The notes under the pieces were generated by a model. It ran no database searches. It was not told the DNA's origin and was given only the letters and a program-made list of their open reading frames with translations. A DNA stretch of 64,000 bases from Microcaldota archaeon (GTDB lineage Archaea; Micrarchaeota; Micrarchaeia; Micrarchaeales; Micrarchaeaceae): positions 1 through 64,000 of the forward strand of contig JAKATX010000002.1 of assembly GCA_021818545.1 (NCBI GenBank). Reading direction: 5' to 3'. Shown here one piece after another: positions 23,573-32,949 of the stretch. The position numbers were made by a program, and so were the translations under genes. The stretch's first letter is position 1. Every line of letters begins with the position of its first letter.

Positions 23573-25921
23573 ATGGTTTTTGATCAAGCAGGGCAACATT
23601 ATCCGCAGAGCGGCACCAAGGACGGGCCAAAAAATGTTTTTGAAAATTTATTCAAAACTGCGGATTTAAAATTGGGCATTCTGCTATTTGTCGCCTACCT
23701 GATAATTGCCATTGTGGTTTTTGCGCCATTGTCCTCCAGGATGGCTACTGTAGCTCCGGGTTCTGGTGGTGACACATATCAGAATTTATGGGATATCTGG
23801 TGGATTGGTTACTCAACTTTTGCGCTTCATACCAGCTTCTACAGCACAAATCTGTTATATTGGCCGATTGGTGCAAACTTGGCTTACCAAACTATGGCAC
23901 CTATAGCATCGCTCATTTTTGTGCCATTCCAAGCAGTAAACTTGCAGTTTGCGTACAATGTCATGCTTCTCGTAGGCTTCGCATTATCGGGCCTTACAAT
24001 GTTTATACTGAGCGACTACGTAGTCAAAAATAAAACCGCGTCCTTCATCGCCGGCGTCGTATTCGCATTCAGCGCATTTCATATAGCACAAGCGTATGCC
24101 CACATAGATTGGATAAATATAGGCTGGGTTCCGCTAGCCATATACTTTTTCATGCGTATAGTTCATGAGAACGGCGGATTCAAAAATGCCTTGGGGTTGG
24201 GGGCATCATTCGTGCTTATTACATTCATGGGGGATATAGAGCAGTCGATAGAACTGTTGCTGGCCATATCCCTAATGCTGGCTGCATATGTTATTTTCAA
24301 CGAAACACGTAAAAAAATAATGAATAAAAAATTCATAACGTTTATTGTTTTGGCTGCCTTTATCGCATTTATTCTGGGGGCTTGGGGTTTCATTCCAATA
24401 ATCGGCGCAATCTCCCAGCCCGGCGGCCTATCGCAAGCGAATCAGCTTAACAACGTAACCTATAGCAGTATTTGGAGCACAAATCTCGGCACATTCTTGA
24501 TACCCAGCTACTATAACGGTCTATTCGATACAAATCCTGGTTCGTACTTTAATTCGACATTCGGTCCTGATCCGACAGAGACCGTTGCGTATATAGGTTA
24601 CGGTGCAATTTTGTTCGCGTCATATGGGATATACTCAGATTATAAAAAGAAGGACTATAAGCGGAGCGGTTTGTGGATAGGTCTTGCAGTGATATTCGGA
24701 CTGCTATCCATGGGCCCATCCGCAGGCTTATACCTAATTTACCATCTTCTCGGTCCATTTAACGTCATAAGGGAACCGGGCAGGTTCGACCTCATATTCA
24801 GCATGGCGATGGCGATCCTCGTTGCATTCGGATTTAACGATATCCAGATTAAAATCAATCATGGAGAAAACGCCAAGCGCAATGTCATGCTTCTTGCCAT
24901 AGCATTCGTATTAATATTAATAATAGAAAACAACGGCATTGCAATAAGTGCATCGCTTTTAAGCCAAGTCACAACACATGCGCACATACCAGTATTTTAC
25001 AGCGCTCTTGCGAATGTATCCGGTAACTTCTCCGTCCTTGAGCTTCCAGTCATGCCTAATCAATACTCAAGTCAACCAGGGTTGTACGAGGCGGAGGACA
25101 CGTACTACGTTACTGCCTCCCACAAACCAATAGTTGGCGGCGACATAACAAGGTCAAACACCACCCAAGAATTATCCCTTTACAGTATACCGATAGTGCC
25201 AGCTGCTACTGCCCTTCAACAAAATGCAACCCTATCATTTCTCCCATCCCCAGTTAATCAGGATCCTGGAAACGAATCAATACTATCCTTAAGACAATTG
25301 AATACTGCATTCATCACAGTTAATCTGGATGCCTATAGCAAAGCTTCGTCATATGTCCTAACGAGTTATCTCGAAAGCCTATTCGGCACGCCAGTTTATG
25401 CAGATAACCAAACCGTAGTCTTCTCAACATTAAACGCGACAATGAAACCAACTAGCAGTCTTTATAGGGCGTATAAAAGCTTTGTCATGTATCCATCTTT
25501 GACCCAGTGGCATCAGATAAATGTCCGGGTTAACGGCACAACCGAGTATCTATGGACGCCGGCCGTAAACGCCAGCGCCCTTTATGGAGAAATGCTGGTA
25601 TTTGCCCCATATGCAAATCAGTCGAATGCAAATTTTGATGTGATGCCTGCTTCTTACCCAATTCCTGCTAAAATAAGATTCCAAGCCACTACGAGCTTTG
25701 GAAAAGCCAATTTATCTATAGATGCATTAAACAGCGCTGGCTCACTAACGCAATTGGCCAGTATCCCAATATCCAATGGTATTGGGCCATATGTAGCAAA
25801 TGTAACGCTATCTTCAGGTCCAACCATAAATACATTAATTTTCATTCAAAATGTGGGCGGCCCAAGTTTCAATGGCACCGAGCAACTAATATTGCTGCGA
25901 AATATAACAATTACGAAATAA
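23573..25921 (+). CDS. Large multi-pass membrane protein, GT-C glycosyltransferase-like
   Basis: 782 residues. About 12 membrane helices fill residues ~35-480, followed by a ~300-residue external domain rich in Asn-X-Ser/Thr. The first external loop has PGSGGDTYQNLWDIWW, an acidic pattern in the place where GT-C glycosyltransferases (PMT, Aglb, YfhO-like) keep the catalytic Asp. The motif FNVIREPGRFDLIFSMAM precedes the last helix group and is characteristic of this uncharacterised archaeal/bacterial group. A role in adding sugars to surface proteins or lipids from lipid-phosphate donors is inferred. The exact family is not resolved. Confidence 0.65.
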   Translation: MVFDQAGQHYPQSGTKDGPKNVFENLFKTADLKLGILLFVAYLIIAIVVFAPLSSRMATVAPGSGGDTYQNLWDIWWIGYSTFALHTSFYSTNLLYWPIGANLAYQTMAPIASLIFVPFQAVNLQFAYNVMLLVGFALSGLTMFILSDYVVKNKTASFIAGVVFAFSAFHIAQAYAHIDWINIGWVPLAIYFFMRIVHENGGFKNALGLGASFVLITFMGDIEQSIELLLAISLMLAAYVIFNETRKKIMNKKFITFIVLAAFIAFILGAWGFIPIIGAISQPGGLSQANQLNNVTYSSIWSTNLGTFLIPSYYNGLFDTNPGSYFNSTFGPDPTETVAYIGYGAILFASYGIYSDYKKKDYKRSGLWIGLAVIFGLLSMGPSAGLYLIYHLLGPFNVIREPGRFDLIFSMAMAILVAFGFNDIQIKINHGENAKRNVMLLAIAFVLILIIENNGIAISASLLSQVTTHAHIPVFYSALANVSGNFSVLELPVMPNQYSSQPGLYEAEDTYYVTASHKPIVGGDITRSNTTQELSLYSIPIVPAATALQQNATLSFLPSPVNQDPGNESILSLRQLNTAFITVNLDAYSKASSYVLTSYLESLFGTPVYADNQTVVFSTLNATMKPTSSLYRAYKSFVMYPSLTQWHQINVRVNGTTEYLWTPAVNASALYGEMLVFAPYANQSNANFDVMPASYPIPAKIRFQATTSFGKANLSIDALNSAGSLTQLASIPISNGIGPYVANVTLSSGPTINTLIFIQNVGGPSFNGTEQLILLRNITITK

Positions 25922-25945
25922 TGGCTATTTGATTGGAAGATTCAC

Positions 25946-26479
25946 ATGAACCCAACATTATTCATCGATAGGGATGGAACCATAAATAAGGATTGTCCAT
26001 ACTGTAAGAATGCGTCTGAAATAAGCATATACGAAGACGTGTACGCGCCGCTTGCAGAACTTAGCAAGAGATATCTGATAATAATAGTTACAAACCAATC
26101 CGGCGTTGCGAGGGGCTATTTCAGCGAAAACGACTTAAAGTCGATGAATGAAAGAATACAAAGCGACATAAAATCAAGAGGCGGCACAGTAGACGCCATA
26201 TACTATTGCCCCCATATGCCTGGCGCAGGCTGCAGGTGTAGGAAGCCTGCTTTGGGGATGATAGAGGATGCTAAGCGTGATTTTGAGATAGATATAAATA
26301 AGTCTTTTGTTATTGGTGATGCCGAAGTAGACATAGAAATGGCCAAATCTGCAGGGATAAAATTCATAGGCGTAAGGAACGGATCCATAAAAGACAGGGT
26401 TGAGCTTTACGCAGTTGATTTCTCAGAGGTTCTGAAAATAATAAAGATGGAAGAAGAAAAGTCAAAGCAAGAAAAATGA
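25946..26479 (+). CDS. gmhB: HAD-family heptose-bisphosphate phosphatase (GmhB-like)
   Basis: A 177-residue HAD phosphatase of the HisB/GmhB type. It has the nucleophile motif LFIDRDGTINKD (~5-16), VTNQSGVARGYF with the motif II Ser/Thr region (~49), the zinc loop YYCPHMPGAGCRCRKPALGM (~92) and motif IV VIGDAEVDIEMA (~127). In the heptose pathway it removes the 7-phosphate (or 1-phosphate) of heptose-1,7-bisphosphate. It heads a run with an epimerase, GmhA, another SDR and an HddA-like kinase, which supports a heptose role over histidine biosynthesis. Confidence 0.82.
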   Translation: MNPTLFIDRDGTINKDCPYCKNASEISIYEDVYAPLAELSKRYLIIIVTNQSGVARGYFSENDLKSMNERIQSDIKSRGGTVDAIYYCPHMPGAGCRCRKPALGMIEDAKRDFEIDINKSFVIGDAEVDIEMAKSAGIKFIGVRNGSIKDRVELYAVDFSEVLKIIKMEEEKSKQEK

Positions 26480-26489
26480 AGGTTGTTTT

Positions 26490-27449
26490 ATGCCTAAAAT
26501 AAGCGGGAAAACCATATTAGTGACGGGCGGCGCGGGATTTATAGGCAGCAATATGGTGGAATTGCTGATCAGCAAAGCTTCTAAGGTGATTGTATACGAT
26601 AACTTGAGTTCAGGCAGTTTTGATCTTATAAAACAATTTTCCACTTCTACCAAATTCAGATTTGTAAAGGCCGACTTGTTGGACGTGCCGCGGCTTAAAA
26701 AAATCATGATAGAGGAGGAACCAGATGCAATAATACATTTCGCAGCGAATCCGGACATACAATTAGGCACAAAAAATACCGGTCTCGATCTTGAACAAGG
26801 GCCAATAGCAACCCATAATCTCCTTGAAGCAGCAAGGCTAAGTAATGTCAAGTCAATTCTATATTCTTCATCCAGCGCAGTATATGGAAAGGCAGATATA
26901 AAACCAACACCAGAGAACTATGGCCCGATGAAGCCCATATCCTTATATGCAGCTTCAAAGTTGGCCTGCGAGGGTCTGATAACTGCATATAGCAACCTTT
27001 ATGGCATTAATTATTACATATACAGATTTGCTAATGTAGTAGGTAAAAATCAGACGCATGGAGTAATAGTGGATTTCATAAAAAAATTGAATAAAAATAA
27101 AAGATACTTAGAAGTCTTGGGCGATGGCAAACAGAAAAAGTCATATATAGATGTTATTGACTGTGTAGCTGCAATTATTTATGCTTATGAAAAGGCAAAA
27201 CCTAATGAGATCCTTAATCTTGCAACACGTGGCCAAACGAGTGTCGATTCAATAGCTGCGCAGGTCATTTCAAAAATTGCGCCAAAAGCAAAAATACATT
27301 ATACTGGAACTGAGCAAGGCTGGCCGGGCGATGTATCAAATACATACATAGATAATAAAAAGATGCAGAGTGTTGGAATAAAGCTTAAGTATGGGTATTC
27401 TGATGATGTAGTTAAGCATGCAATAAAAATACTTACAAATAAATACTAA
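26490..27449 (+). CDS. NAD-dependent sugar epimerase/dehydratase (SDR)
   Basis: A 319-residue extended SDR with the glycine loop VTGGAGFIGSNMVE, DNLSSG, IIHFAANPD, SSSAVYGKAD and a canonical YAASKLACE active site. A UDP-glucose 4-epimerase-like C-terminal part follows (KSYIDVIDCVAAIIYAYE). It begins 10 bases after gmhB and probably acts on an NDP-sugar in the same glycan pathway. The exact sugar is unknown. Confidence 0.85.
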   Translation: MPKISGKTILVTGGAGFIGSNMVELLISKASKVIVYDNLSSGSFDLIKQFSTSTKFRFVKADLLDVPRLKKIMIEEEPDAIIHFAANPDIQLGTKNTGLDLEQGPIATHNLLEAARLSNVKSILYSSSSAVYGKADIKPTPENYGPMKPISLYAASKLACEGLITAYSNLYGINYYIYRFANVVGKNQTHGVIVDFIKKLNKNKRYLEVLGDGKQKKSYIDVIDCVAAIIYAYEKAKPNEILNLATRGQTSVDSIAAQVISKIAPKAKIHYTGTEQGWPGDVSNTYIDNKKMQSVGIKLKYGYSDDVVKHAIKILTNKY

Positions 27450-27541
27450 TAACAAAGAGCAGCCAAAATTTGTAATATATAAAAATATTTATAATATGAA
27501 AGTTTACTGATGATTTTAATTAAAATGTGAATGGTCATATA

Positions 27542-28099
27542 ATGGATATAAAAAATGTTGAGGATTATATAAAGGAGGGAGTCGAAGCGAGGTCCTCGGT
27601 AGACCCTAAATTTATACATGAAATGGGAGAAGATATAGCAAAAAGAATGCTTAATGGTGGCAAGCTTATACTGATGGGAAATGGTGGTAGCGCCGCGGAT
27701 GCACAACACATAGCTGCAGAATTCGTATGTAAATTTGAAAAGGATAGGAAGCCTATGCCTGCATTAGCCCTCCATGCAAATACCTCCTCTTTGACTGCAA
27801 TTGGAAATGATTACGGATATGACTATGTTTATTCAAGGCAAATAGAAGCTTTTGCATCAAAGAATGACATAGTGATAGGCATCTCAACAAGCGGAAATTC
27901 AGAAAATGTAATCAAGGCAATAGACAAAGCTAACGAAATTGGGTGTCTTACAATAATTTTTACCGGTAGAAACGGTGGTAAATTGGCATCAAAAGGCAAA
28001 TATATTCTGAAAGTCAATAACGATAGAACGTCAATAATACAAGAAGTGCACATTGCCGTAGGCCACATAATATCAAAAATTGTCGAGGATAAAATATAA
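27542..28099 (+). CDS. gmhA: Sedoheptulose-7-phosphate isomerase
   Basis: An SIS-domain isomerase converting sedoheptulose-7-phosphate to heptose-7-phosphate. From ATG 27542 it has ~185 residues, the normal length. Motifs are LMGNGGSAADAQHIAAEFV, KPMPALALHANTSSLTAIGNDYG (split), IGISTSGNSENVIKAI and VQEVHIAVGH-like IIQEVHIAVGHI, which carries the catalytic His/Glu region. It sits among gmhB, epimerases and the hddA-like kinase; AT content is higher than in the housekeeping genes. Confidence 0.92.
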   Translation: MDIKNVEDYIKEGVEARSSVDPKFIHEMGEDIAKRMLNGGKLILMGNGGSAADAQHIAAEFVCKFEKDRKPMPALALHANTSSLTAIGNDYGYDYVYSRQIEAFASKNDIVIGISTSGNSENVIKAIDKANEIGCLTIIFTGRNGGKLASKGKYILKVNNDRTSIIQEVHIAVGHIISKIVEDKI

Positions 28100-28127
28100 T
28101 AAAATTAAATTAACGCTCAGTGATTAT

Positions 28128-29054
28128 ATGGAAAAACTAAATGGTAGAAAAGTAATAGTGACAGGTGGTGCAGGTTTTATAGGTAGCAATTTAGTCGAAA
28201 GACTAGCGGATAACAATAAGGTATACGTCATAGATAACTTGAACACCGGATCAATAAAAAATCTTGAGCTTGCTCAAAAAACTGGTAATGTCCAATTCAT
28301 ACATGATGATTCCAAGAATATAAATAAGCATAATTTGGATGCAGATCTCATAATCCATTTGGGCATGTACTCGTCTTCTCCTATGTACAAGAAAAATCCA
28401 AGTCTCCTAAACGAAGTTGTGGAAGGGATGTTAAATATTCTTGAATATGCAAAGAAAAATAAAGCAGCAATAGTTTTTGCCTCAACTTCATCTATCTATA
28501 ATGGGATTAAACCACCTCATAGCGAAAGTATCGTTCCCCCAGTTACTGATTATTATACTGAAGGTAGGATATTTGCAGAACGCTTATCTGAATTGTATGC
28601 TAAACTTTTTGGGTTAGACATAGCTGCAATGCGCTTTTTTTCTGTTTATGGAAGGCACGAAGAATCTAAGAAGGAATATGCAAATTTGGTCACCCAATTT
28701 CTTTGGTCAATGGGAAAGGGCGAGCAGCCAGTCGTGTATGGAGATGGCACTCAAAAGAGAGACTTCATATTTGTTGATGATGTAGTCGATGCGCTTCTAA
28801 AAGCCTCTAAAATAAAAGGCTTTGATATATTCAATGTAGGAACGGGTAAAAGCTATACATTAAATGAGCTAATTTCTAAACTTAACAAAGTTCTGGGTAC
28901 AAGTATACAGCCCAGATATGTTAGTATGCCATCTAGCAATTACGTGATGGAGACCTTAGCAGATACTTCAAAAGCGGAAAAGCTGATAAATTTCAAGGCA
29001 CGTATAGGTTTAGATGAAGGTATATCAAAGCTTTTAAGCGAAAATAAAAATTGA
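28128..29054 (+). CDS. NAD-dependent sugar epimerase/dehydratase (SDR), YxxxR active site
   Basis: 308 residues from ATG 28128. It has the glycine loop VTGGAGFIGSNLVE, VIDNLNTGS, LIIHLGMYSSSP, FASTSSIYNG and FDIFNVGTGKSYTLNEL. The catalytic block reads DYYTEGRIFAERL, so the residue normally Lys in YxxxK is Arg. The C-terminal half matches UDP-glucose 4-epimerase-like enzymes (GDGTQKRDFIFVDDVVDALL). It sits between gmhA and the hddA-like kinase. Substrate unknown. Confidence 0.8.
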   Translation: MEKLNGRKVIVTGGAGFIGSNLVERLADNNKVYVIDNLNTGSIKNLELAQKTGNVQFIHDDSKNINKHNLDADLIIHLGMYSSSPMYKKNPSLLNEVVEGMLNILEYAKKNKAAIVFASTSSIYNGIKPPHSESIVPPVTDYYTEGRIFAERLSELYAKLFGLDIAAMRFFSVYGRHEESKKEYANLVTQFLWSMGKGEQPVVYGDGTQKRDFIFVDDVVDALLKASKIKGFDIFNVGTGKSYTLNELISKLNKVLGTSIQPRYVSMPSSNYVMETLADTSKAEKLINFKARIGLDEGISKLLSENKN

Positions 29055-29074
29055 TGACCTTGTACGGCGAACGA

Positions 29075-30052
29075 ATGATAATGACAAAGACGCCACTTAG
29101 AATAACGTTCGTTGGGGGTGGCACTGATCTTCCGGGTTATTATAGAAATAATGGTTCTGGCGCAGTAGTTTCCGCAGCTATAAACAAATATATACACATA
29201 ATCGTCAATAAGAAGTTCGACAACCACATAAGAGTAAGCTACTCGAAAACAGAAATAGTAGATAGTATAGATAAAGTGCAACACCCTACAGTAAGGGAAG
29301 CGTTAAGGCTACTTAACATAGATGGGGGTATCGAAATTGTCAGTATATCCGATATACCTTCTGGAGGTACTGGTTTGGGCTCAAGTAGCACTTTCTTAGT
29401 TGGTTTATTGAACGCTTTGCATGCATGGAAAGGCGAATTCGTAAGCCCGAAGGAGCTAGCAGAGGAAGCGGTGAAGATAGAACGCGGGATATTAAGGGAG
29501 CCTGGCGGTAAGCAAGATCAGTACATAGCAGCATATGGCGGAATAAAGCTTTTGGAATTTAATGAAGATGAAAGCGTGGCCATAAAGCCCATCATAGCTA
29601 AGGAATCGGACAACGAAGCACTAAAAAATCACTTAATGTTATTATACACCGGCATACAACGCAGTTCATCCAGCATACATTCTAAGCAGTCAAGCGAGAT
29701 ACATAAACACCTGAATGAGTACAATAAGATGCGTGATATGTCGTATGAACTATTCAATTCCATATGTTCAGGGAAATGGGCAGAGACTGGAAGGCTGCTT
29801 GACCAGAACTGGCAGCTTAAGAAGGCACTTAGTGATGGCATAAGTGATGCATCTATAGATAAAATGTATAGTAAAGCAATGGCCGCCGGAGCCGAAGGCG
29901 GTAAGCTCATAGGTGCTGGTGGTGGAGGATTCCTCCTAATATTTGCTCCTCCTGAAAAGCACGAAAATATCAGGAAGGCACTGCCTCAGCTTAAGGAAGA
30001 GCGCTTCAAGTTTGAGGCTCTTGGAAGCAATATAGTATACGTAGGAGAATAA
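29075..30052 (+). CDS. hddA: GHMP kinase, D-glycero-D-manno-heptose 7-phosphate kinase-like
   Basis: A GHMP-superfamily kinase of ~325 residues. The start at ATG 29075 gives MIMTKTPLRITFVGGGTDLP, which matches HddA N-termini. Other motifs are GTGLGSSSTFLVGLL (ATP loop), ILREPGGKQDQYIAAYGG (phosphate/substrate site) and the C-terminal GAEGGKLIGAGGGGFLL. HddA phosphorylates heptose-7-phosphate at C1. Together with GmhA and GmhB it covers three of the four GDP-heptose steps. The guanylyltransferase HddC is not in the window. A fucokinase-like role is the alternative. Confidence 0.85.
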   Translation: MIMTKTPLRITFVGGGTDLPGYYRNNGSGAVVSAAINKYIHIIVNKKFDNHIRVSYSKTEIVDSIDKVQHPTVREALRLLNIDGGIEIVSISDIPSGGTGLGSSSTFLVGLLNALHAWKGEFVSPKELAEEAVKIERGILREPGGKQDQYIAAYGGIKLLEFNEDESVAIKPIIAKESDNEALKNHLMLLYTGIQRSSSSIHSKQSSEIHKHLNEYNKMRDMSYELFNSICSGKWAETGRLLDQNWQLKKALSDGISDASIDKMYSKAMAAGAEGGKLIGAGGGGFLLIFAPPEKHENIRKALPQLKEERFKFEALGSNIVYVGE

Positions 30053-30073
30053 AAATAAAGTCGGTGTAGAAGA

Positions 30074-30979
30074 ATGAGGCAAAAAATGAGGCTACTTATA
30101 ACCGGGTGTTCAGGCTTCATAGGCTCAAATCTGGCGCGTCACGCATTAAATGTTGGTTATGAAGTAGTAGGTTTTGATAAGAAGGCCTGTAAAATAGATG
30201 GCATCAAGATGATTATTGGTAGTATAACCGATTTGGAAGCGGTTAAGGGGGCCATGGAAGGCGTAGATATGGTTGTACATCTTGCAGCAGTGACGTCAAA
30301 CGTTGAATTTGAAAAAAACCCTGCAAAATGCTATAACATTAACGTAAATGGCTTCATAAATACTCTAGATGCAGCAGTTTTAAATAGCTGCAAAAAATTC
30401 ATTTATGCCTCTAGCGCGGCAGTGTATACTGCAGAAAGCGGTTTTTCCGAAAGCTCGTTGATAGACATAAAGAAGCAAAGGAATCATTATGCCAAATCCA
30501 AGCTCATGAATGAGATGATAGCGGATTCATATGCAGACATATACAAGATGAACATAGTCGGTATGCGACTTTTCAATGTATTCGGTCCAGGGGAGAATGA
30601 TAAGGGCGATTACGCTAGTATAATGTCAATTTTCATAAGAGAAAATGAACAGGGTAAGCCACTGGCGGTATATGGTGATGGTAATCAGGCGCGTGATTTC
30701 ATATTCGTCGATGATGTATCAAAAGTTATATTATCTCTTCTTGAAAAAAGCATTGCACCTATATATAACGTTGGTACTGGGAAGACAACTACTTACAATG
30801 AAATTGCAGATATCATAAATAAGGATAAAAAAGTGTATGTCAAGAATCCTCTTTCAAGTTATCAACGCTTCACTAAAGCCGATACTACTAGACTATCAGG
30901 AATAATAGGTACAATGGAATTTACCTCTGTAAAAAATGGCATACAAAAGCTCCTCAAGCATGCTAATAATGCATCTTAA
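30074..30979 (+). CDS. NAD-dependent sugar epimerase (SDR)
   Basis: A 301-residue extended SDR (or 297 from ATG 30086). It has ITGCSGFIGSNLARHA, VVHLAAVTSN, ASSAAVYTAE, a canonical HYAKSKLMNE active site and GDGNQARDFIFVDDVSKVIL. It is the last gene of the plus-strand sugar run. It ends 2 bases from the convergent flippase gene. Substrate unknown, probably an NDP-hexose or NDP-heptose. Confidence 0.82.
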   Translation: MRQKMRLLITGCSGFIGSNLARHALNVGYEVVGFDKKACKIDGIKMIIGSITDLEAVKGAMEGVDMVVHLAAVTSNVEFEKNPAKCYNINVNGFINTLDAAVLNSCKKFIYASSAAVYTAESGFSESSLIDIKKQRNHYAKSKLMNEMIADSYADIYKMNIVGMRLFNVFGPGENDKGDYASIMSIFIRENEQGKPLAVYGDGNQARDFIFVDDVSKVILSLLEKSIAPIYNVGTGKTTTYNEIADIINKDKKVYVKNPLSSYQRFTKADTTRLSGIIGTMEFTSVKNGIQKLLKHANNAS

Positions 30980-30981
30980 CG

Positions 30982-32538
30982 TCATATGAATGATTCTGTA
31001 TATCGCAGAGTTAGATTGAGAAGCCGGCCTATAAAAGGTACGCTATCTCCTACCTTGTGCAATACCTGTATTTCATCGAGATTCAAAGCCCGCATCTTTA
31101 CCAGCACTATCGGATAAACGATAAATCCTTCTACAAGCCCAAGCGCAAGTATGTACAGTGGCCTGATTGGCAGTAGCAACAATGGCAATAGAGAAATTCC
31201 AAATATTGCACCACATATTACTACTCTAATAAGTGGCCATACATCTATTTTTATGCCTAGACTGTTCAATCCTCTAGTATATAATAAAGCTAAAATTACA
31301 TTGCCTATATAAAAGTAGGCCACTATAACGCCTATTACTTGGAAAAAATAACCCAATATAAGTATGGAGATGAATTGCGCGGCAATTGCAAGTGATGTAT
31401 ACTTAAGTGCCATAACAACCTTTCCCATGCTTACTAAAAGCGAATATGAATACCCTGCAAAAATGCTCAATAAAACGCCTACACTTATGAGCGGCATATA
31501 AATAACTGTCAATTCATACGCCGAGGTAAAAACCGTTATTATTATCTGATAAGACAATACTGAGGAGTATGCTATCATAGGCACGCTAAATATAAGCCCA
31601 AAAAACAGAGAACTCTGGTAAAGATTTGCCAGTTTAAGCTTTGCCCTACGTTTTTGTATTGCATTAGCGAACATAGGAATAAGCACTGTCGATATTGAAC
31701 CGGCAACCAGATCTATTACATTGCCTATCCTCGTGGCCAATCCATACTGGCCGATTACACTAGTCGAAACCAGCAATATGCCCAAAAATATTACCGGAAA
31801 AGTGCTGAGAATGGTGTTCAACAGTCCTGTTAAAGTTATCGGCAAAGAGAACTTTAGCATATCAACTAGCCTAGCCTTAATCCCAGAAAGTCGGATTCTG
31901 AGTCTTACGTGCTTACGTATATAATAAAGCGGAACCAAAACCGCAGTTACTAACCCCGCAATGTAACCTAATATTGCTCCTAGCGGGCCAAAACCAATCA
32001 AGACTAAAAGTATGCTTATTATAGTTTGCACCAATACAAATGATACTAAAGCAATCGCAACTTCAATGTTGCTACCGAAACTAACAAGTATAGCGGTCAA
32101 TATTGGATATGTTATTGCAAAGCCGATGCTTAATAGTGCTATATAAACATAGCCCAGATACTCATACTGGGCTGTAAAATATCCTGCGATTAAATTCAGC
32201 ATTATCGCACTTACTACTGTCAAAATAATTGAAACCGCAATTAAAAAAAGTAGTGCATCAACTATGCGTATACCTATTCCATCTTTTTTATTTTTAGCTA
32301 AAAGTAGTGGTATCTCTCTATTGAAATATGCACCAAAATTCAAGCTTCCAAATGCTCCTGCAAACCCCGCTATTGCGAGAGCAACTGTATAAATTCCATA
32401 TTGCTGTGATCCTAATACTCTTGCAACTACAATAAGCATTATCGCCCCTAGTAGTAGCGATATTAGTTTAGCAATAAAAACCGAAGAGGCTATAGACGCA
32501 TGCTTTACGCCAAGGTCCCGAGCTTCTTTACTACGCAT
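30982..32538 (-). CDS. Polysaccharide/lipid-linked oligosaccharide flippase (Wzx/MATE-like)
   Basis: A 518-residue integral membrane protein with about 14 hydrophobic helices. N-terminal features (ASSVFIAKLISLLLGAIMLIVVARVLG, split; QYGIYTVALAIAGF) are those of the Wzx/RfbX polysaccharide-biosynthesis family, which flips lipid-linked sugar units across the membrane. It lies convergent with the epimerase run. Its upstream side holds a decayed rfbC-rfbD fragment. No partner polymerase was recognised. Confidence 0.85.
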   Translation of the reverse strand: MRSKEARDLGVKHASIASSVFIAKLISLLLGAIMLIVVARVLGSQQYGIYTVALAIAGFAGAFGSLNFGAYFNREIPLLLAKNKKDGIGIRIVDALLFLIAVSIILTVVSAIMLNLIAGYFTAQYEYLGYVYIALLSIGFAITYPILTAILVSFGSNIEVAIALVSFVLVQTIISILLVLIGFGPLGAILGYIAGLVTAVLVPLYYIRKHVRLRIRLSGIKARLVDMLKFSLPITLTGLLNTILSTFPVIFLGILLVSTSVIGQYGLATRIGNVIDLVAGSISTVLIPMFANAIQKRRAKLKLANLYQSSLFFGLIFSVPMIAYSSVLSYQIIITVFTSAYELTVIYMPLISVGVLLSIFAGYSYSLLVSMGKVVMALKYTSLAIAAQFISILILGYFFQVIGVIVAYFYIGNVILALLYTRGLNSLGIKIDVWPLIRVVICGAIFGISLLPLLLLPIRPLYILALGLVEGFIVYPIVLVKMRALNLDEIQVLHKVGDSVPFIGRLLNLTLRYTESFI

Positions 32539-32949
32539 CTATACCTACCATACTTTCATTATATGAGATTGCAATAACTATTAGAGATCTAATCGCATAA
32601 ATACTGCGCTTTATGCTCCATATCAACGGCAACCCGTTCCACTATTGCCCACAAGATTTTTAGAAATATACCTATAAAACATTACTGGTAATCTAATGAT
32701 TTTTATACATTATAAGTTTACTGCGCTTAGTAATGGTACATATTCTATCAACACGCCATTTCTGATGATGAACGTGGATATTTCACGGAACCTAATAGCA
32801 GTTCAAAAGTAATTCAAAGTGAATGCTGATGGATAAGTTGCTGATCATAGGTGCAATCTGCGCACTGTGCTCTAAGAATTATGAATTTGGCCAGGATGGG
32901 CATGGAACGTGCGGTACTTATTCGCATTGAAAGTATTAAGAGTGGGTTT
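32539..32949. other. 411-base AT-rich gap
   Basis: Between the flippase start and the glycosyltransferase start. The first ~200 bases hold AT-rich promoter-like sequence (TTTTTATACATTATAAG around 32698-32715). The rest is the rfbC-rfbD relic. No intact gene or RNA gene was recognised. Confidence 0.5.
32752..32948 (+). pseudogene. Decayed rfbC-rfbD remnant
   Basis: The frame at 32752-32829 reads ISDDERGYFTEPNSSSKV, matching the RfbC start region (compare DHRGYFMEGYNKEEF in the intact copy), and then stops. One base later, ATG 32829 opens MDKLLIIGAICALCSKN..CGTYSH, matching the RfbD start (LLVIGASGLLGSK...YGTYSKN). It ends at TGA 32930, and IESIKSG in another frame resembles VDSIKP. The order rfbC then rfbD with overlapping stop/start is preserved, but most of rfbC is deleted. 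It is a shrunken relic of an operon like that at 12.96 kb. Confidence 0.6.
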
